From the NCBI RefSeq assembly GCF_025145645.1, contig NZ_CP102252.1, forward strand, positions 3,658,001 through 3,722,000: a stretch of 64,000 nt of DNA. Reading direction: 5' to 3'. This DNA is from Alistipes senegalensis JC50 (lineage in GTDB: Bacteria; Bacteroidota; Bacteroidia; Bacteroidales; Rikenellaceae). Position numbers and translations under genes: made by a program. The first letter of the stretch is position 1; every line of letters starts with the position of its first letter. Below are positions 24,971 to 32,509 of this stretch, one piece after another. The notes beneath the pieces were generated by a model, which was given only the letters and a program-made list of their open reading frames with translations, made no database searches and was not told the DNA's origin.

Positions 24971-26500
24971 ATGAAAAAAATCTCTCTCCTGTTTCTGATC
25001 GCAGCCTTTGCGGGCTTTGTCTCCGTATCTTGCAGCGACGATCCCGAAGAAAAAGTCGTTCCGCCCGATGTCGAATCCGTGGCGGGCATCGAGCCGAGCT
25101 ATGCCAAGGGCCAGCACGAATACCTCGAAATAACGCCCGACGTGTCGCTTTCGAACGACAACGAACAGGGCGTGACCTACGAGTGGAACATTGATTACAA
25201 AGTTGTCGGAACCGAAAAGGCTCTATCGTACAAGTGCAGCGAGCTGGGCGATTTCAAGGGCTATTTCAAAGCCTCCAGCTCGACGGGCGCCAAGATCGTC
25301 GAATTCACGCTCCGCGTCTCCTCGCCCTACGACCGGGGACTGTTGCTGCTGAGCGAGACCTCCGAGGGTTCGATGCTCTCGTTCAAGCGTCTCGACGTGA
25401 TGGAGACCCCGGTCAGCCCCTCGGCGTTCAAGGATAACAATCCCACACTCTCGCTGGGAAAGACTCCGCTGGCGCTCTGCTGGAAGGGCGAAGGCATCAC
25501 CTCGCCGAATGCGGCGTCGCTGACCGACGAAGATTATGAAGTGGTGATCGGCACGGGCGATCCGACCACGGTCTATACGCTCGATTCGAACACGCTGGAA
25601 GTCAAGAATACGATCGTTTACGACGGAGCGGGCGAATTCCATCCCAACCGCATTCTTTGTCCGCTGGGCGTGCAGGAGGTCTTGTGGCAGGGAGCGCTCT
25701 ACTTCGTCGGCGGAGGGCGCGATTACATCATGACCGGAGAGAAAACGTTCGTACTGCCCGAAGAGGACGAAAAACTGCCCGACGGGGCGCAGATCGCCGA
25801 TCATACCTGCTCGCTGATAACCGAATACGACGACCGCGTGCGCGTCTATTTCAACAACAGCACCAAAAAGCTGCTCTATGTATCGGCCGTGTTCGGTCTC
25901 GAAGTGGAGGAGGGCAGCACGGTCTGCGATGTCGAACCGATGAACCTGATGGCCTGCGACGGCATGTATTACAATCAGCGTTACGATCCGGGACATGTGA
26001 TGCTGGTGGGCTCGAACGGCAGCAGTGTGAAGGTGTTCCGTTTTGCGACATCGGTCGGTATTGCCGATACCGAGGAGAAACTCAGCGAGATAGATGCCAC
26101 GGGGCATATCCTGCCGACCTCGGCCACGGGTGTCAACCCCGTCAAACCGATGCTCTATTACTCGCGCGGGGGCGACATCTACCGGCTCAACTACGACGGC
26201 GGCAATTTCGATGCTTCGCCCTATATCTCGCTGGGCGGCGATTTCGACGTGAAGCAGATCGTTTTCAACCCCTTCGATGCCAACACGGTCTATATCGCCG
26301 CGGATAATCTCGGCGAGGCGGGCGAGATGAAAGCCTCGGTGTTTGTCTACGACGTGTCGGACAACACCTCGGCCGAAAAACTCTTCGAAGGCCATCGGGC
26401 CGGCGGCTCGGTCAAACAGTTGATCTACAAGGGTAACGGCAAGGAATACGAGTCGATTCCCGAAAGCGGGCAGTCGGCGTTGAGAAAACTCTTCCGCTGA
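24971..26500 (+). CDS. PKD-like family lipoprotein
   Basis: 509 residues. A signal peptide ends at a lipobox (VSVSC) followed by SDDPEEK. An Ig/PKD-like domain (about 40-120: IEPSYAKGQHEYLEITP, VTYEWNIDYKVVG) precedes a repeat region with beta-propeller-like strands (GLLLLSETSEGSMLSFKRL, MLYYSRGGDIYRLNYDG). It is the last gene of the second SusC/SusD locus, 39 bp after the DUF4843 gene. Such proteins probably extend ligand capture at the surface. No enzymatic motif is seen. A decayed ABC ATPase gene follows on the same strand. Confidence 0.8.
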   Translation: MKKISLLFLIAAFAGFVSVSCSDDPEEKVVPPDVESVAGIEPSYAKGQHEYLEITPDVSLSNDNEQGVTYEWNIDYKVVGTEKALSYKCSELGDFKGYFKASSSTGAKIVEFTLRVSSPYDRGLLLLSETSEGSMLSFKRLDVMETPVSPSAFKDNNPTLSLGKTPLALCWKGEGITSPNAASLTDEDYEVVIGTGDPTTVYTLDSNTLEVKNTIVYDGAGEFHPNRILCPLGVQEVLWQGALYFVGGGRDYIMTGEKTFVLPEEDEKLPDGAQIADHTCSLITEYDDRVRVYFNNSTKKLLYVSAVFGLEVEEGSTVCDVEPMNLMACDGMYYNQRYDPGHVMLVGSNGSSVKVFRFATSVGIADTEEKLSEIDATGHILPTSATGVNPVKPMLYYSRGGDIYRLNYDGGNFDASPYISLGGDFDVKQIVFNPFDANTVYIAADNLGEAGEMKASVFVYDVSDNTSAEKLFEGHRAGGSVKQLIYKGNGKEYESIPESGQSALRKLFR

Positions 26501-26516
26501 TCAGGCCCGATCCTGT

Positions 26517-26866
26517 CATCGAATGCCGGAAGCTGACTCACCGTTACGGCAAACGGCTGATTTATGAAAACCCGAGTTTCGAGGTCCCGCCTGCGCGGGG
26601 CCTCGAACTTTTGGGTAGGGACAGCACGGGCAAGATCACGACTATCGACATTCAGGGCGCTTACCCGGGTCCGGAACCCCGGTCTGCTGGTGTTCGATGA
26701 TTTTTCGATGGGGCTCGACCCCGGCTATCAACGTCTGTTCGTGGAGTGCCTGCGCGACTATGCCCGCGGCGAAGAGAAGCCTATTTTCCTTTCGCCGCCC
26801 CGATATGCTGCTGCCGTGGAACGCGTTGTTGGCCGTCTGCACATCCGGCGGGGATGCCAGAACTAA
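26517..26866 (+). pseudogene. Decayed ABC transporter ATP-binding protein
   Basis: Two frames carry separate pieces of one ABC ATPase. From 26517 a frame reads VIECRKLTHRYGKRLIYENP and then a damaged Walker A (GRDSTGKITTI instead of GxxGxGKTT). After about 26665 homology moves to another frame, which reads PGLLVFDDFSMGLDPGYQRLF, a Walker B and D-loop region, followed by LRDYARGEEKPIF and a degenerate H-loop area. The middle part, including Q-loop and the LSGGQ signature, is missing. The length of 350 bp compares with about 700 for a full domain. Deletion plus frameshift make it non-functional. A partner permease is not seen. Confidence 0.75.
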
Positions 26867-27050
26867 TGCCGATTCCATGATGATGCGAACAAGCTCTGCA
26901 TAAATCTCTTTTTTGAGGGCGCGAAGCTAATGTGTGCCGATCCGCTGAAAAGAGGTCGTTTTCTTTGTTATGTTGGATGATTCTTTATATCCAATCACGT
27001 TTATCTGATTTTTGCACTATCTTTATGGTCGGAATGATCGAATGCGTATG

Positions 27051-27452
27051 ATGAAACGGAGTATAGGGACCTTATGCCTTGCCATGATATGCGCTGGTCC
27101 GCCCGCCCTCTGTGCGCAAGAGTTGTCCGGAGGAGTTTCGGCCGTGACCGTGAGCGTCGGCGCAGACGAGGCTTCGTCGTTCGGCATCGGGATGATCGGA
27201 CTGATCAACACGACCTCGCCGTGGCCCGTATTCCCGATGCTGGTCTACCGGCATCGTTTCGATAAGAGATGGTCGATGGAGATCATGCCGCCGCAGTTCC
27301 GCCTGACTTGTGCTGTGAACCCGTCCAACCGGATTACGGCCGGGCTGGCCATCGACGGCGACCGCTTCTATGTCACGCCCCGCAATCCGCAGCTGCCGAA
27401 GGTCTGTCTGTACAGCAAAAAGCCTTATGCGGTCGGAATTGAAATTGAATAA
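27051..27452 (+). CDS. Truncated outer-membrane protein, DUF6268-like
   Basis: 133 residues, starting at an ATG that gives a signal peptide (MKRSIGTLCLAMICAGPP, cleavage near LCAQ). The remainder (VFPMLVYRHRFDKRW, MEIMPPQFRLTCAVN, NRITAGLAIDGDRFYV) resembles the middle of DUF6268-type outer-membrane barrels, which are usually more than twice as long. The chain ends without a barrel C-terminal strand. It is probably a remnant with the signal peptide fused to an internal fragment by deletion. It lies in an eroded region between an ABC ATPase pseudogene and an orphan immunity gene. Family assignment is tentative. Confidence 0.5.
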   Translation: MKRSIGTLCLAMICAGPPALCAQELSGGVSAVTVSVGADEASSFGIGMIGLINTTSPWPVFPMLVYRHRFDKRWSMEIMPPQFRLTCAVNPSNRITAGLAIDGDRFYVTPRNPQLPKVCLYSKKPYAVGIEIE

Positions 27453-27558
27453 AGTTCACTCGATTGCCCCGTCAAATCGGGATCAGGTTAATTTTGTACC
27501 AGGTATGGAACGCCGAAAGTGTTGCTCCCTTTAGAGAATGCTAAAATTAGTTGTTTTT

Positions 27559-28140
27559 ATGGAAAAACCGAAACGTATTGTCACCAAGATCGGGAATGTG
27601 TTCTGTGTGCAGATCAGCCCGCATGAAAAGAAATATTTCCAATACATTGCCAATGATATGTTACAATTGAACAGCAGCGTTATAAGAGTTTTCGAACGCA
27701 CTTATCCGACTGATCAAGAGCCCAAACTGACCGATGTGGTGCAGGGGGAGGTTGAATTCTATGCGCATACGGTACTGAGTTGGGGTATTCGTTTGGAGAA
27801 ATGGACAAAAGTAGGTAAAGTTCCCTTTGAAGAACCGGTTATTGATGTCTGGTTTATGAATTGGTGTAGTGATGATATGACTAATATCCCAATCCGTTTA
27901 CATATTTCGCCGCAAAAAAGATGGCGTATTTGGCGTATTGGAGATGCAGACTTTTCGTATGTTGAAAATGAAGCCTTTTCATACGATGGTTATGACCTTC
28001 ATGTCCATAGCCCACTATTTAAGAATGAAAAATATCTTGAGGTGGGAAGCGTGATACCTGCGGTCGATATTGTTCATCGTATGCAGACCGGACGATATTA
28101 TTACAAGAGACTCTGGCCACGGATGGATAAGGATGAATAA
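27559..28140 (+). CDS. Imm26-family immunity protein-like
   Basis: 193 residues from the ATG at 27559; an in-frame upstream Met at 27538 adds 7 residues. The N-terminal block KIGNVFCVQISPHEKKYFQY followed by NDMLQLNSSVIRVFERTYP and GEVEFYAHTVLSWGI is characteristic of immunity protein 26 as I recall it. Imm26 proteins neutralise toxin domains of contact-dependent or secreted polymorphic toxins. There is no toxin gene nearby. The codons are clearly more AT-rich than in the neighbouring genes, suggesting recent acquisition. No signal peptide or membrane span is seen, so it acts in the cytoplasm. It may be an orphan defence against toxins of competitors. Confidence 0.7.
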   Translation: MEKPKRIVTKIGNVFCVQISPHEKKYFQYIANDMLQLNSSVIRVFERTYPTDQEPKLTDVVQGEVEFYAHTVLSWGIRLEKWTKVGKVPFEEPVIDVWFMNWCSDDMTNIPIRLHISPQKRWRIWRIGDADFSYVENEAFSYDGYDLHVHSPLFKNEKYLEVGSVIPAVDIVHRMQTGRYYYKRLWPRMDKDE

Positions 28141-28321
28141 AATCCTATCTTTTTGATAATAATATATATTAGGGCTTACCCGGACCCATGACAAGATGTT
28201 CATTGTGAAATGAAATATTGAAGGAAGCCGACAGCAAACATCCGATCTGACGAACGCAAACTACATATAAATCTGCGATCTTTGCTTTGTGTATGTATCA
28301 GATATGAAAAATACAAAACCA

Positions 28322-28359
28322 ACACCCAATTTCACATTTTCGGATGTAAAATTGGGTGT
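28322..28359. terminator. Hairpin terminator between Imm26-like gene and tRNA-Asp
   Basis: ACACCCAATTT (28322-28332) pairs perfectly with AAATTGGGTGT (28349-28359); the loop contains a further ACAT/ATGT pairing. It can end transcription from the rightward Imm26-like gene and from the leftward tRNA-Asp. Confidence 0.65.
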
Positions 28360-28394
28360 CGATTTTATAAAAGATTGATTTTCAATCTTCCTTG

Positions 28395-28468
28395 CGGTGC
28401 GTAGGGGACTCGAACCCCTGACCCCGTGCGTGACAGGCACGTATTCTAACCAGCTGAACTAACGCACC
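28395..28468 (-). tRNA. tRNA-Asp (GTC)
   Basis: On the minus strand a 74-nt cloverleaf starts GGTGCGT (28468) and its acceptor stem closes with ACGCACC plus discriminator G. The T arm has GGTTCGA, and the anticodon stem CGTGC/GCACG holds loop CTGTCAC with anticodon GTC (plus-strand GAC at 28432-28434). CCA is not encoded. A consensus promoter lies 20 bp upstream. Confidence 0.97.
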
Positions 28469-28487
28469 ATTCCGGTTATTGCGAGTG

Positions 28488-28518
28488 CAAAGATAATGGA
28501 ATTTTTTGAATCGGCAAA
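28488..28518 (-). promoter_or_regulatory. Promoter of tRNA-Asp
   Basis: On the minus strand TTTG (28518-28515) is followed after 19 bp by TATCTTTG (28495-28488), a full match to the Bacteroidota primary promoter. The tRNA begins 20 nt further on. Confidence 0.8.
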
Positions 28519-28523
28519 TGCTT

Positions 28524-29060
28524 TTACGGCTTTTTGAAGAAAGAAAATTGCACGCTTCCGTAACTCCTTAATTGCCAGAACTCGGGATAAGCCGAAAAAT
28601 CCATTTTTTTCGAGTGCTCGAAAATGAGGATGCCGCCCGGACGCAGCAGATCGCCTTCAAGGACCAGTTTCACGACCTGTTCGCTGCCTTCCAGATCATA
28701 GGGGGCGTCCGAAAAAATGATGTCGAACTGCTTCGGACAGCTTTTCAGGTAGAGGAACACATTGGCTTTCACCGGGTAGAAATTCCCGATTCCCAACTGT
28801 GCGGCGGTTTGCCGGATGAAATTGTAGTGGACGGCGTTGATCTCCACTGAAGTGACGCTCCGCGCCCCGCGCGATGCGAATTCGTAGCTGATCGACCCGG
28901 TGCCGGCGAAAAGGTCGAGCACGTCGCACCCTTCGAAATCCACCAGGTTGCCCAATACGTTGAAGAGGTTCTCTTTGGCGAAATCGGTCGTCGGCCGCGC
29001 CCGCAGGTTTCGGGGCGGATTGATCGCCCGGCCCTTGTATTTTCCGCTTACTATTCGCAT
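28524..29060 (-). CDS. rsmD: 16S rRNA (guanine-966-N2)-methyltransferase RsmD
   Basis: 178 residues from the ATG at 29060; a longer frame upstream overlaps the DUF3822 gene and has no family similarity. MRIVSGKYKGRAI and RPTTDFAKENLFN are the RsmD N-terminal signature. The SAM-binding motif is VLDLFAGTGSISYE, and IIFSDAPYDL corresponds to the catalytic DPPY motif, here with Asp-Ala-Pro-Tyr, as seen in Bacteroidota members. It methylates a guanine of the small-subunit ribosomal RNA during assembly. It is last of three leftward genes, overlapping the previous one by 10 bp. Confidence 0.92.
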   Translation of the reverse strand: MRIVSGKYKGRAINPPRNLRARPTTDFAKENLFNVLGNLVDFEGCDVLDLFAGTGSISYEFASRGARSVTSVEINAVHYNFIRQTAAQLGIGNFYPVKANVFLYLKSCPKQFDIIFSDAPYDLEGSEQVVKLVLEGDLLRPGGILIFEHSKKMDFSAYPEFWQLRSYGSVQFSFFKKP

Positions 29061-29665
29061 GTCGCTTGTTTGAAACGTTTTCCCAGCAGTCTGCGGGCCG
29101 CCTTGGGGGAGTCGCCCGCGATGCGCAGTTCGAACCCCGCAAGCGGGAAACAGCCGTTCAGCCGCTCGAAGAAGTAGGCGAGGTCGGCATCCGACCTCGC
29201 GGGAACCACCTCGGCCAGTTGCAGGGCCCCGTCGTCGTATACCTTTATATATAACAGTTCCGCGCGGCGGCACATCCATACGGTTTTGGTCGCATCGTGC
29301 GGCGTATGGAGCAACGGGGTGGTGAACCGGGCCCGGTCGCCGAGTTTTTCCTCGATCTGCCGCAGGATTTCGCGGTTAATTGCCGCGACGGCCGCATATT
29401 CCTCTTCCCGGCCACAGCATACGGCGCATTCGTCCGCTGCCGGGGGCATCCCGTTCGCCGCGAGCAGCTCGGCGGCGTGTTTTTCGTCGAACAACTCTGC
29501 GGGGACGAGCATCGTGCGGGGAAGCAGCAGTTCGACCTGCACGGCCGTGCGGTCCGCAGGGATGTCCGACAGCGCAGGGACCGAAAAAGAGTGTCCATCC
29601 AACGAGCGCTGAATGGACACCGTATAGCCTGCCTGCGGCGTGTTACTCCCAGTTACCGGCCTCAT
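29051..29665 (-). CDS. DUF3822 family protein
   Basis: 204 residues with the likely start at 29665 (MRPVTGSNTP); an upstream Met at 29704 is possible. The pattern LLLPRTMLVPAELFDEKHAAE, followed by a later LLHTPHDATKTVWM and a C-terminal AYFFERLNGCFPL, fits DUF3822, a Bacteroidota family with an actin-like (BaeS-like) fold and no known role. It overlaps rsmD by 10 bp and the preceding gene by 23 bp, so the three are translated from one message. No catalytic motif is visible. Confidence 0.72.
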   Translation of the reverse strand: MRPVTGSNTPQAGYTVSIQRSLDGHSFSVPALSDIPADRTAVQVELLLPRTMLVPAELFDEKHAAELLAANGMPPAADECAVCCGREEEYAAVAAINREILRQIEEKLGDRARFTTPLLHTPHDATKTVWMCRRAELLYIKVYDDGALQLAEVVPARSDADLAYFFERLNGCFPLAGFELRIAGDSPKAARRLLGKRFKQATCE

Positions 29666-30278
29666 TGTTTCCGGAATCCATCGAGCCGAACTTGACACCG
29701 GCATAGCGGTTGAAGTTGTTCTCCTCGTCGTCGATCAGGTTGATGACCTCCTGACGGTAGGTGACCGTGTCGAGGAACATCTTGTAGGGGGCGCGGCACT
29801 CCACGACCGGGACTACGACCTTGGACTCGGTCGTGATGACGCCGGCTTCCATGATGAACTCCGCCTTCTTGTCGGTTCCGGGGATGTAACGGAAATTCTC
29901 GACATCCTCGCGGCTCACCTTCTTGGGAGCGAAAATGGTGTCGATCACGGCTACCTTGAACTTCTCGATGTTCTTCTTGCCCGATTTCTTCAGCATGGCC
30001 ATTGCCACCGAGTCGTCCTCGTCCACGATCTTGCGCTCCATTTCGAGCGTGTCGGTGAGTACGAAAGCGGTCAGCGAGTCGAAGCTGCCGGTGAAGTGCT
30101 GGTATTTCGACTTGAATGCGCGCTGTGCGGTACGGATGTCCTTGATGCGGTCGATAACCTGTGCCTTCTTCGTCTTCATTTCCTGATCGAAACGAATCGG
30201 GGTGGAGATCTGGACGTAGATAACGTAGATCAGGCCCACGATAGCTACGGCAAGAATGATTTGAACGAGTTTTTTCAT
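29643..30278 (-). CDS. Conserved membrane-anchored protein of unknown function
   Basis: 211 residues. One N-terminal membrane span (LVQIILAVAIVGLIYVIYV) acts as an anchor, with the rest outside the cytoplasm. A helical stretch rich in Lys (RFDQEMKTKKAQVIDRIKDI, then AQRAFKSKYQHFTGSFDSL) resembles the stalk of type IV pilin-like or secretion-associated periplasmic proteins. The C-terminal part is beta-rich and ends in an Asn-rich tail. It is the first gene of the operon with DUF3822 and rsmD. I do not recognise a named family. Confidence 0.7.
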   Translation of the reverse strand: MKKLVQIILAVAIVGLIYVIYVQISTPIRFDQEMKTKKAQVIDRIKDIRTAQRAFKSKYQHFTGSFDSLTAFVLTDTLEMERKIVDEDDSVAMAMLKKSGKKNIEKFKVAVIDTIFAPKKVSREDVENFRYIPGTDKKAEFIMEAGVITTESKVVVPVVECRAPYKMFLDTVTYRQEVINLIDDEENNFNRYAGVKFGSMDSGNNEAGNWE

Positions 30279-30297
30279 TTTAATAGATATTTGTTAT

Positions 30298-30305
30298 TAA
30301 TTTTG
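30298..30305 (+). promoter_or_regulatory. Possible -7 box of the RecD-like helicase gene
   Basis: TAATTTTG matches TAnnTTTG and lies 21 bp before the start at 30327. A clear TTTG partner 19-20 bp upstream is not seen. Confidence 0.4.
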
Positions 30306-30326
30306 CACTAAATTAAAAACCGACGC

Positions 30327-31742
30327 ATGCTCAGCACACGTATCGCGACCCAAATTTACGCTAAAATTTGTTTCGAAACAACTCCCGGGCAAAAAAAAAT
30401 CATAGAAAAGTTGTCCGAATATCTTGCAGACGACGATTTTTCGAGGATTTTCGTGCTGAACGGTTATGCGGGCACCGGAAAAACGACGCTCATCGGGGCT
30501 TTGGTCGGGGCGCTTAAAGATTTGGGAATCAAATCCGTGCTGCTGGCGCCCACGGGGCGGGCCGCCAAAGTGCTGGCCCAATACGCTCAGGAAAAGGCTT
30601 TTACCATCCACAAACGCATCTACCGCCAGCGCACGAACGCCGATTACGAATCGAAATTCTCGCTCGATTTCAACCGGGAGTGCGGGGCGGTGTTCATCGT
30701 TGACGAGGCTTCGATGCTCTCCGATGCGTCGGGCGGCGGGGCGGTTTTCGGCAGCGGATCGCTGCTTTCGGACCTGGTGGAGTATGTCCGCAGCGGCCGC
30801 GGGTGCCGGCTGGTGCTGGTCGGCGACAGCGCCCAGCTGCCGCCCGTGGGGGCCGATTTCAGCCCGGCGCTCGATCCCGCGTCGATGGACGCCTACGGCG
30901 ACATCATTTACGGCACGATGGACGAAGTGGTGCGGCAGGAGGCGCAGTCGGGCATCCTGTTCAACGCCACGGTGGTGCGCTGTATGCTGGAAAACGGCCT
31001 TTACGAGATTCCCCGCTTCCGGCTCGGCTTCCCGGATGTCGAGCGGATCGAGGGCGGCGAGTTCCTCGAAAAATTGCAGGACTGCTACGCCCTTTACGGC
31101 CGCGACGAAACGATCGTCGTCACGCGGTCGAACAAGCGCGCCAACCGCTACAACGAGGGGATCCGGCGCAACGTGCTCTGCGCCGAGGAGGAGATCGAGA
31201 GCGGCGATATGCTGATGGTCGTCAAGAACAACTACTATTTTCCCGAACATACGGAGGATTGTCCGATGAACTTCATCGCCAACGGCGACATCGCGCGGCT
31301 GAAGCGCCTGCGCCGCTTCGAGGATTTCTATGGCTTCCGCTTCGCCAACGCCGTGCTCGAATTTCCCGACTACGACGGCGCGGAGATCGAGTGCAAGATA
31401 CTTCTGGACACGATCGCTTCGGAATCCCCGTCGCTCACGCGCGAAGAGTCCACGCGCCTTTTCTACGAGGTCGAGAAGGACTACCTCGACATCAAGAGCA
31501 AGCTCAAGCGCTTCAAGGAAATCCGTGAGAATCCGCATTTCAACGCCGTTCAGGTGAAGTTCTCCTACGCCGTCACGTGCCACAAGGCGCAGGGCGGCCA
31601 ATGGCGGGCGGTCTTCATCGACCGCTGCCTGTTCGGCGACGAACCGATGACGCGCGACATGCTCCGCTGGCTCTACACGGCGCTGACGCGCGCCACCGAT
31701 AAATTATATCTTGTAAATTTCGACGACCAATTCTATGAATAG
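30327..31742 (+). CDS. RecD-like superfamily 1 DNA helicase
   Basis: 471 residues. A Walker A motif (LNGYAGTGKTTLIGAL) and the next helicase blocks (LLAPTGRAAKVLA; FIVDEASMLSD as Walker B) define a RecD/Pif1-related AAA ATPase. The C-terminal UvrD_C_2 region has AVTCHKAQGGQWRAVFID and LYTALTRATDKLYLV. It lacks RecD2's long N-terminal domain, so it is the short form common in Bacteroidota. It unwinds DNA with ATP, probably in repair or recombination. The stop overlaps the next gene, a glycosylase, by 8 bp, so both are likely co-expressed for DNA repair. Confidence 0.9.
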   Translation: MLSTRIATQIYAKICFETTPGQKKIIEKLSEYLADDDFSRIFVLNGYAGTGKTTLIGALVGALKDLGIKSVLLAPTGRAAKVLAQYAQEKAFTIHKRIYRQRTNADYESKFSLDFNRECGAVFIVDEASMLSDASGGGAVFGSGSLLSDLVEYVRSGRGCRLVLVGDSAQLPPVGADFSPALDPASMDAYGDIIYGTMDEVVRQEAQSGILFNATVVRCMLENGLYEIPRFRLGFPDVERIEGGEFLEKLQDCYALYGRDETIVVTRSNKRANRYNEGIRRNVLCAEEEIESGDMLMVVKNNYYFPEHTEDCPMNFIANGDIARLKRLRRFEDFYGFRFANAVLEFPDYDGAEIECKILLDTIASESPSLTREESTRLFYEVEKDYLDIKSKLKRFKEIRENPHFNAVQVKFSYAVTCHKAQGGQWRAVFIDRCLFGDEPMTRDMLRWLYTALTRATDKLYLVNFDDQFYE

Positions 31743-32310
31743 CGAACAGCATCCCCTCGAACCCTTCCTGCCCGAAAATGCCCGCCTGCTGATGCTGGGC
31801 AGCTTCCCGCCCAAGCGCATCCGCTGGTCGATGGAGTTCTTCTATCCCAATCTGCAAAACGACATGTGGCGCATCGTGGGCTACTTGGCCGCGGGCGACA
31901 AGACGCACTTTCTGGAGCCCGGCGGACGGCGTTTCGACAAGGAGCGCATCGAGGCGTTCTGCCGCGAGCGGGGTATTGCGCTCTACGATACGGCAGTAGA
32001 GGTTATCCGACTGAAAGACAACGCTTCGGATAATTTTCTTCAAGTGGTGCGCGAAGTGGATCTCGCAGCCCTGCTGGCCCGTATTCCCGCCTGCGGGAAC
32101 ATCGTCACCACGGGGCAGAAAGCCACCGACACGCTGCGCGCCGTCACGGGCTGCGACGAGCCCGCAGTGGGCGGGTGGGTGCCCATGCACTTTGCCGGAC
32201 GCGACCTGAAACTGTGGCGCATGCCCTCCTCGTCGCGGGCTTATCCGCGGCCGGTGGAGTGGAAAGCCGGGTTTTACCGGAAAGTCTTCGCCGAAAGCGG
32301 GATCATCTGA
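31735..32310 (+). CDS. Uracil-DNA glycosylase superfamily protein
   Basis: 191 residues. ARLLMLGSFPPKRIRWSMEF is the motif A region of the UDG superfamily (GSFP in place of GqdP, as in mismatch-specific or hypoxanthine-type members), followed by FYPNLQNDMWRIVGYL. The middle has IALYDTAVEVIRLKDNASD and NIVTTGQKA. A C-terminal MPSSSRAYPRP block fits motif 2. Such enzymes remove damaged bases (uracil, hypoxanthine or mismatched thymine) from DNA. The exact substrate cannot be read from the sequence. It overlaps the RecD-like helicase gene by 8 bp and lies upstream of mutS, forming a small DNA repair cluster. Confidence 0.82.
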   Translation: MNSEQHPLEPFLPENARLLMLGSFPPKRIRWSMEFFYPNLQNDMWRIVGYLAAGDKTHFLEPGGRRFDKERIEAFCRERGIALYDTAVEVIRLKDNASDNFLQVVREVDLAALLARIPACGNIVTTGQKATDTLRAVTGCDEPAVGGWVPMHFAGRDLKLWRMPSSSRAYPRPVEWKAGFYRKVFAESGII

Positions 32311-32362
32311 CGCTGCTGCCGGAAAAACAGCCGGAAAAAGCGAAAAAAAATTGAGTTCCGGC

Positions 32363-32394
32363 TTTGCACGGCATCCAAAAAAGGGCTATCTTTG
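32363..32394 (+). promoter_or_regulatory. Upstream promoter of mutS
   Basis: TTTG (32363-32366), 20 bp, then TATCTTTG (32387-32394): a full match to the Bacteroidota consensus. Transcription would start near 32401, about 110 nt before mutS. Confidence 0.7.
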
Positions 32395-32452
32395 ATGGCG
32401 TAACGATGCTTTTATATGCCGGGCGGTTTTACGGCTCCGCTGGCAATCGGCT

Positions 32453-32483
32453 ATTGCAAAGGTCCGATTTTTTTGTATCTTTG
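32453..32483 (+). promoter_or_regulatory. Proximal promoter of mutS with palindrome
   Basis: ATTG (32453-32456), 19 bp, then TATCTTTG (32476-32483). The 13-bp palindrome GTATAATTTATAC (32486-32498) lies just after it, at the expected transcription start, 11 bp before the mutS start codon. Confidence 0.6.
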
Positions 32484-32509
32484 CCGTATAATTTATACAA
32501 TTTTTTATT

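Noticed and set aside
28305..28379. 24-codon frame starting MKNTKPTPNF
   Set aside because: It runs through the hairpin terminator before tRNA-Asp and lacks a clear ribosome-binding site; probably chance.
28395..28468. tRNA-Asp as a current integration site
   Set aside because: No second copy of the tRNA 3' sequence and no integrase gene are visible in the window.
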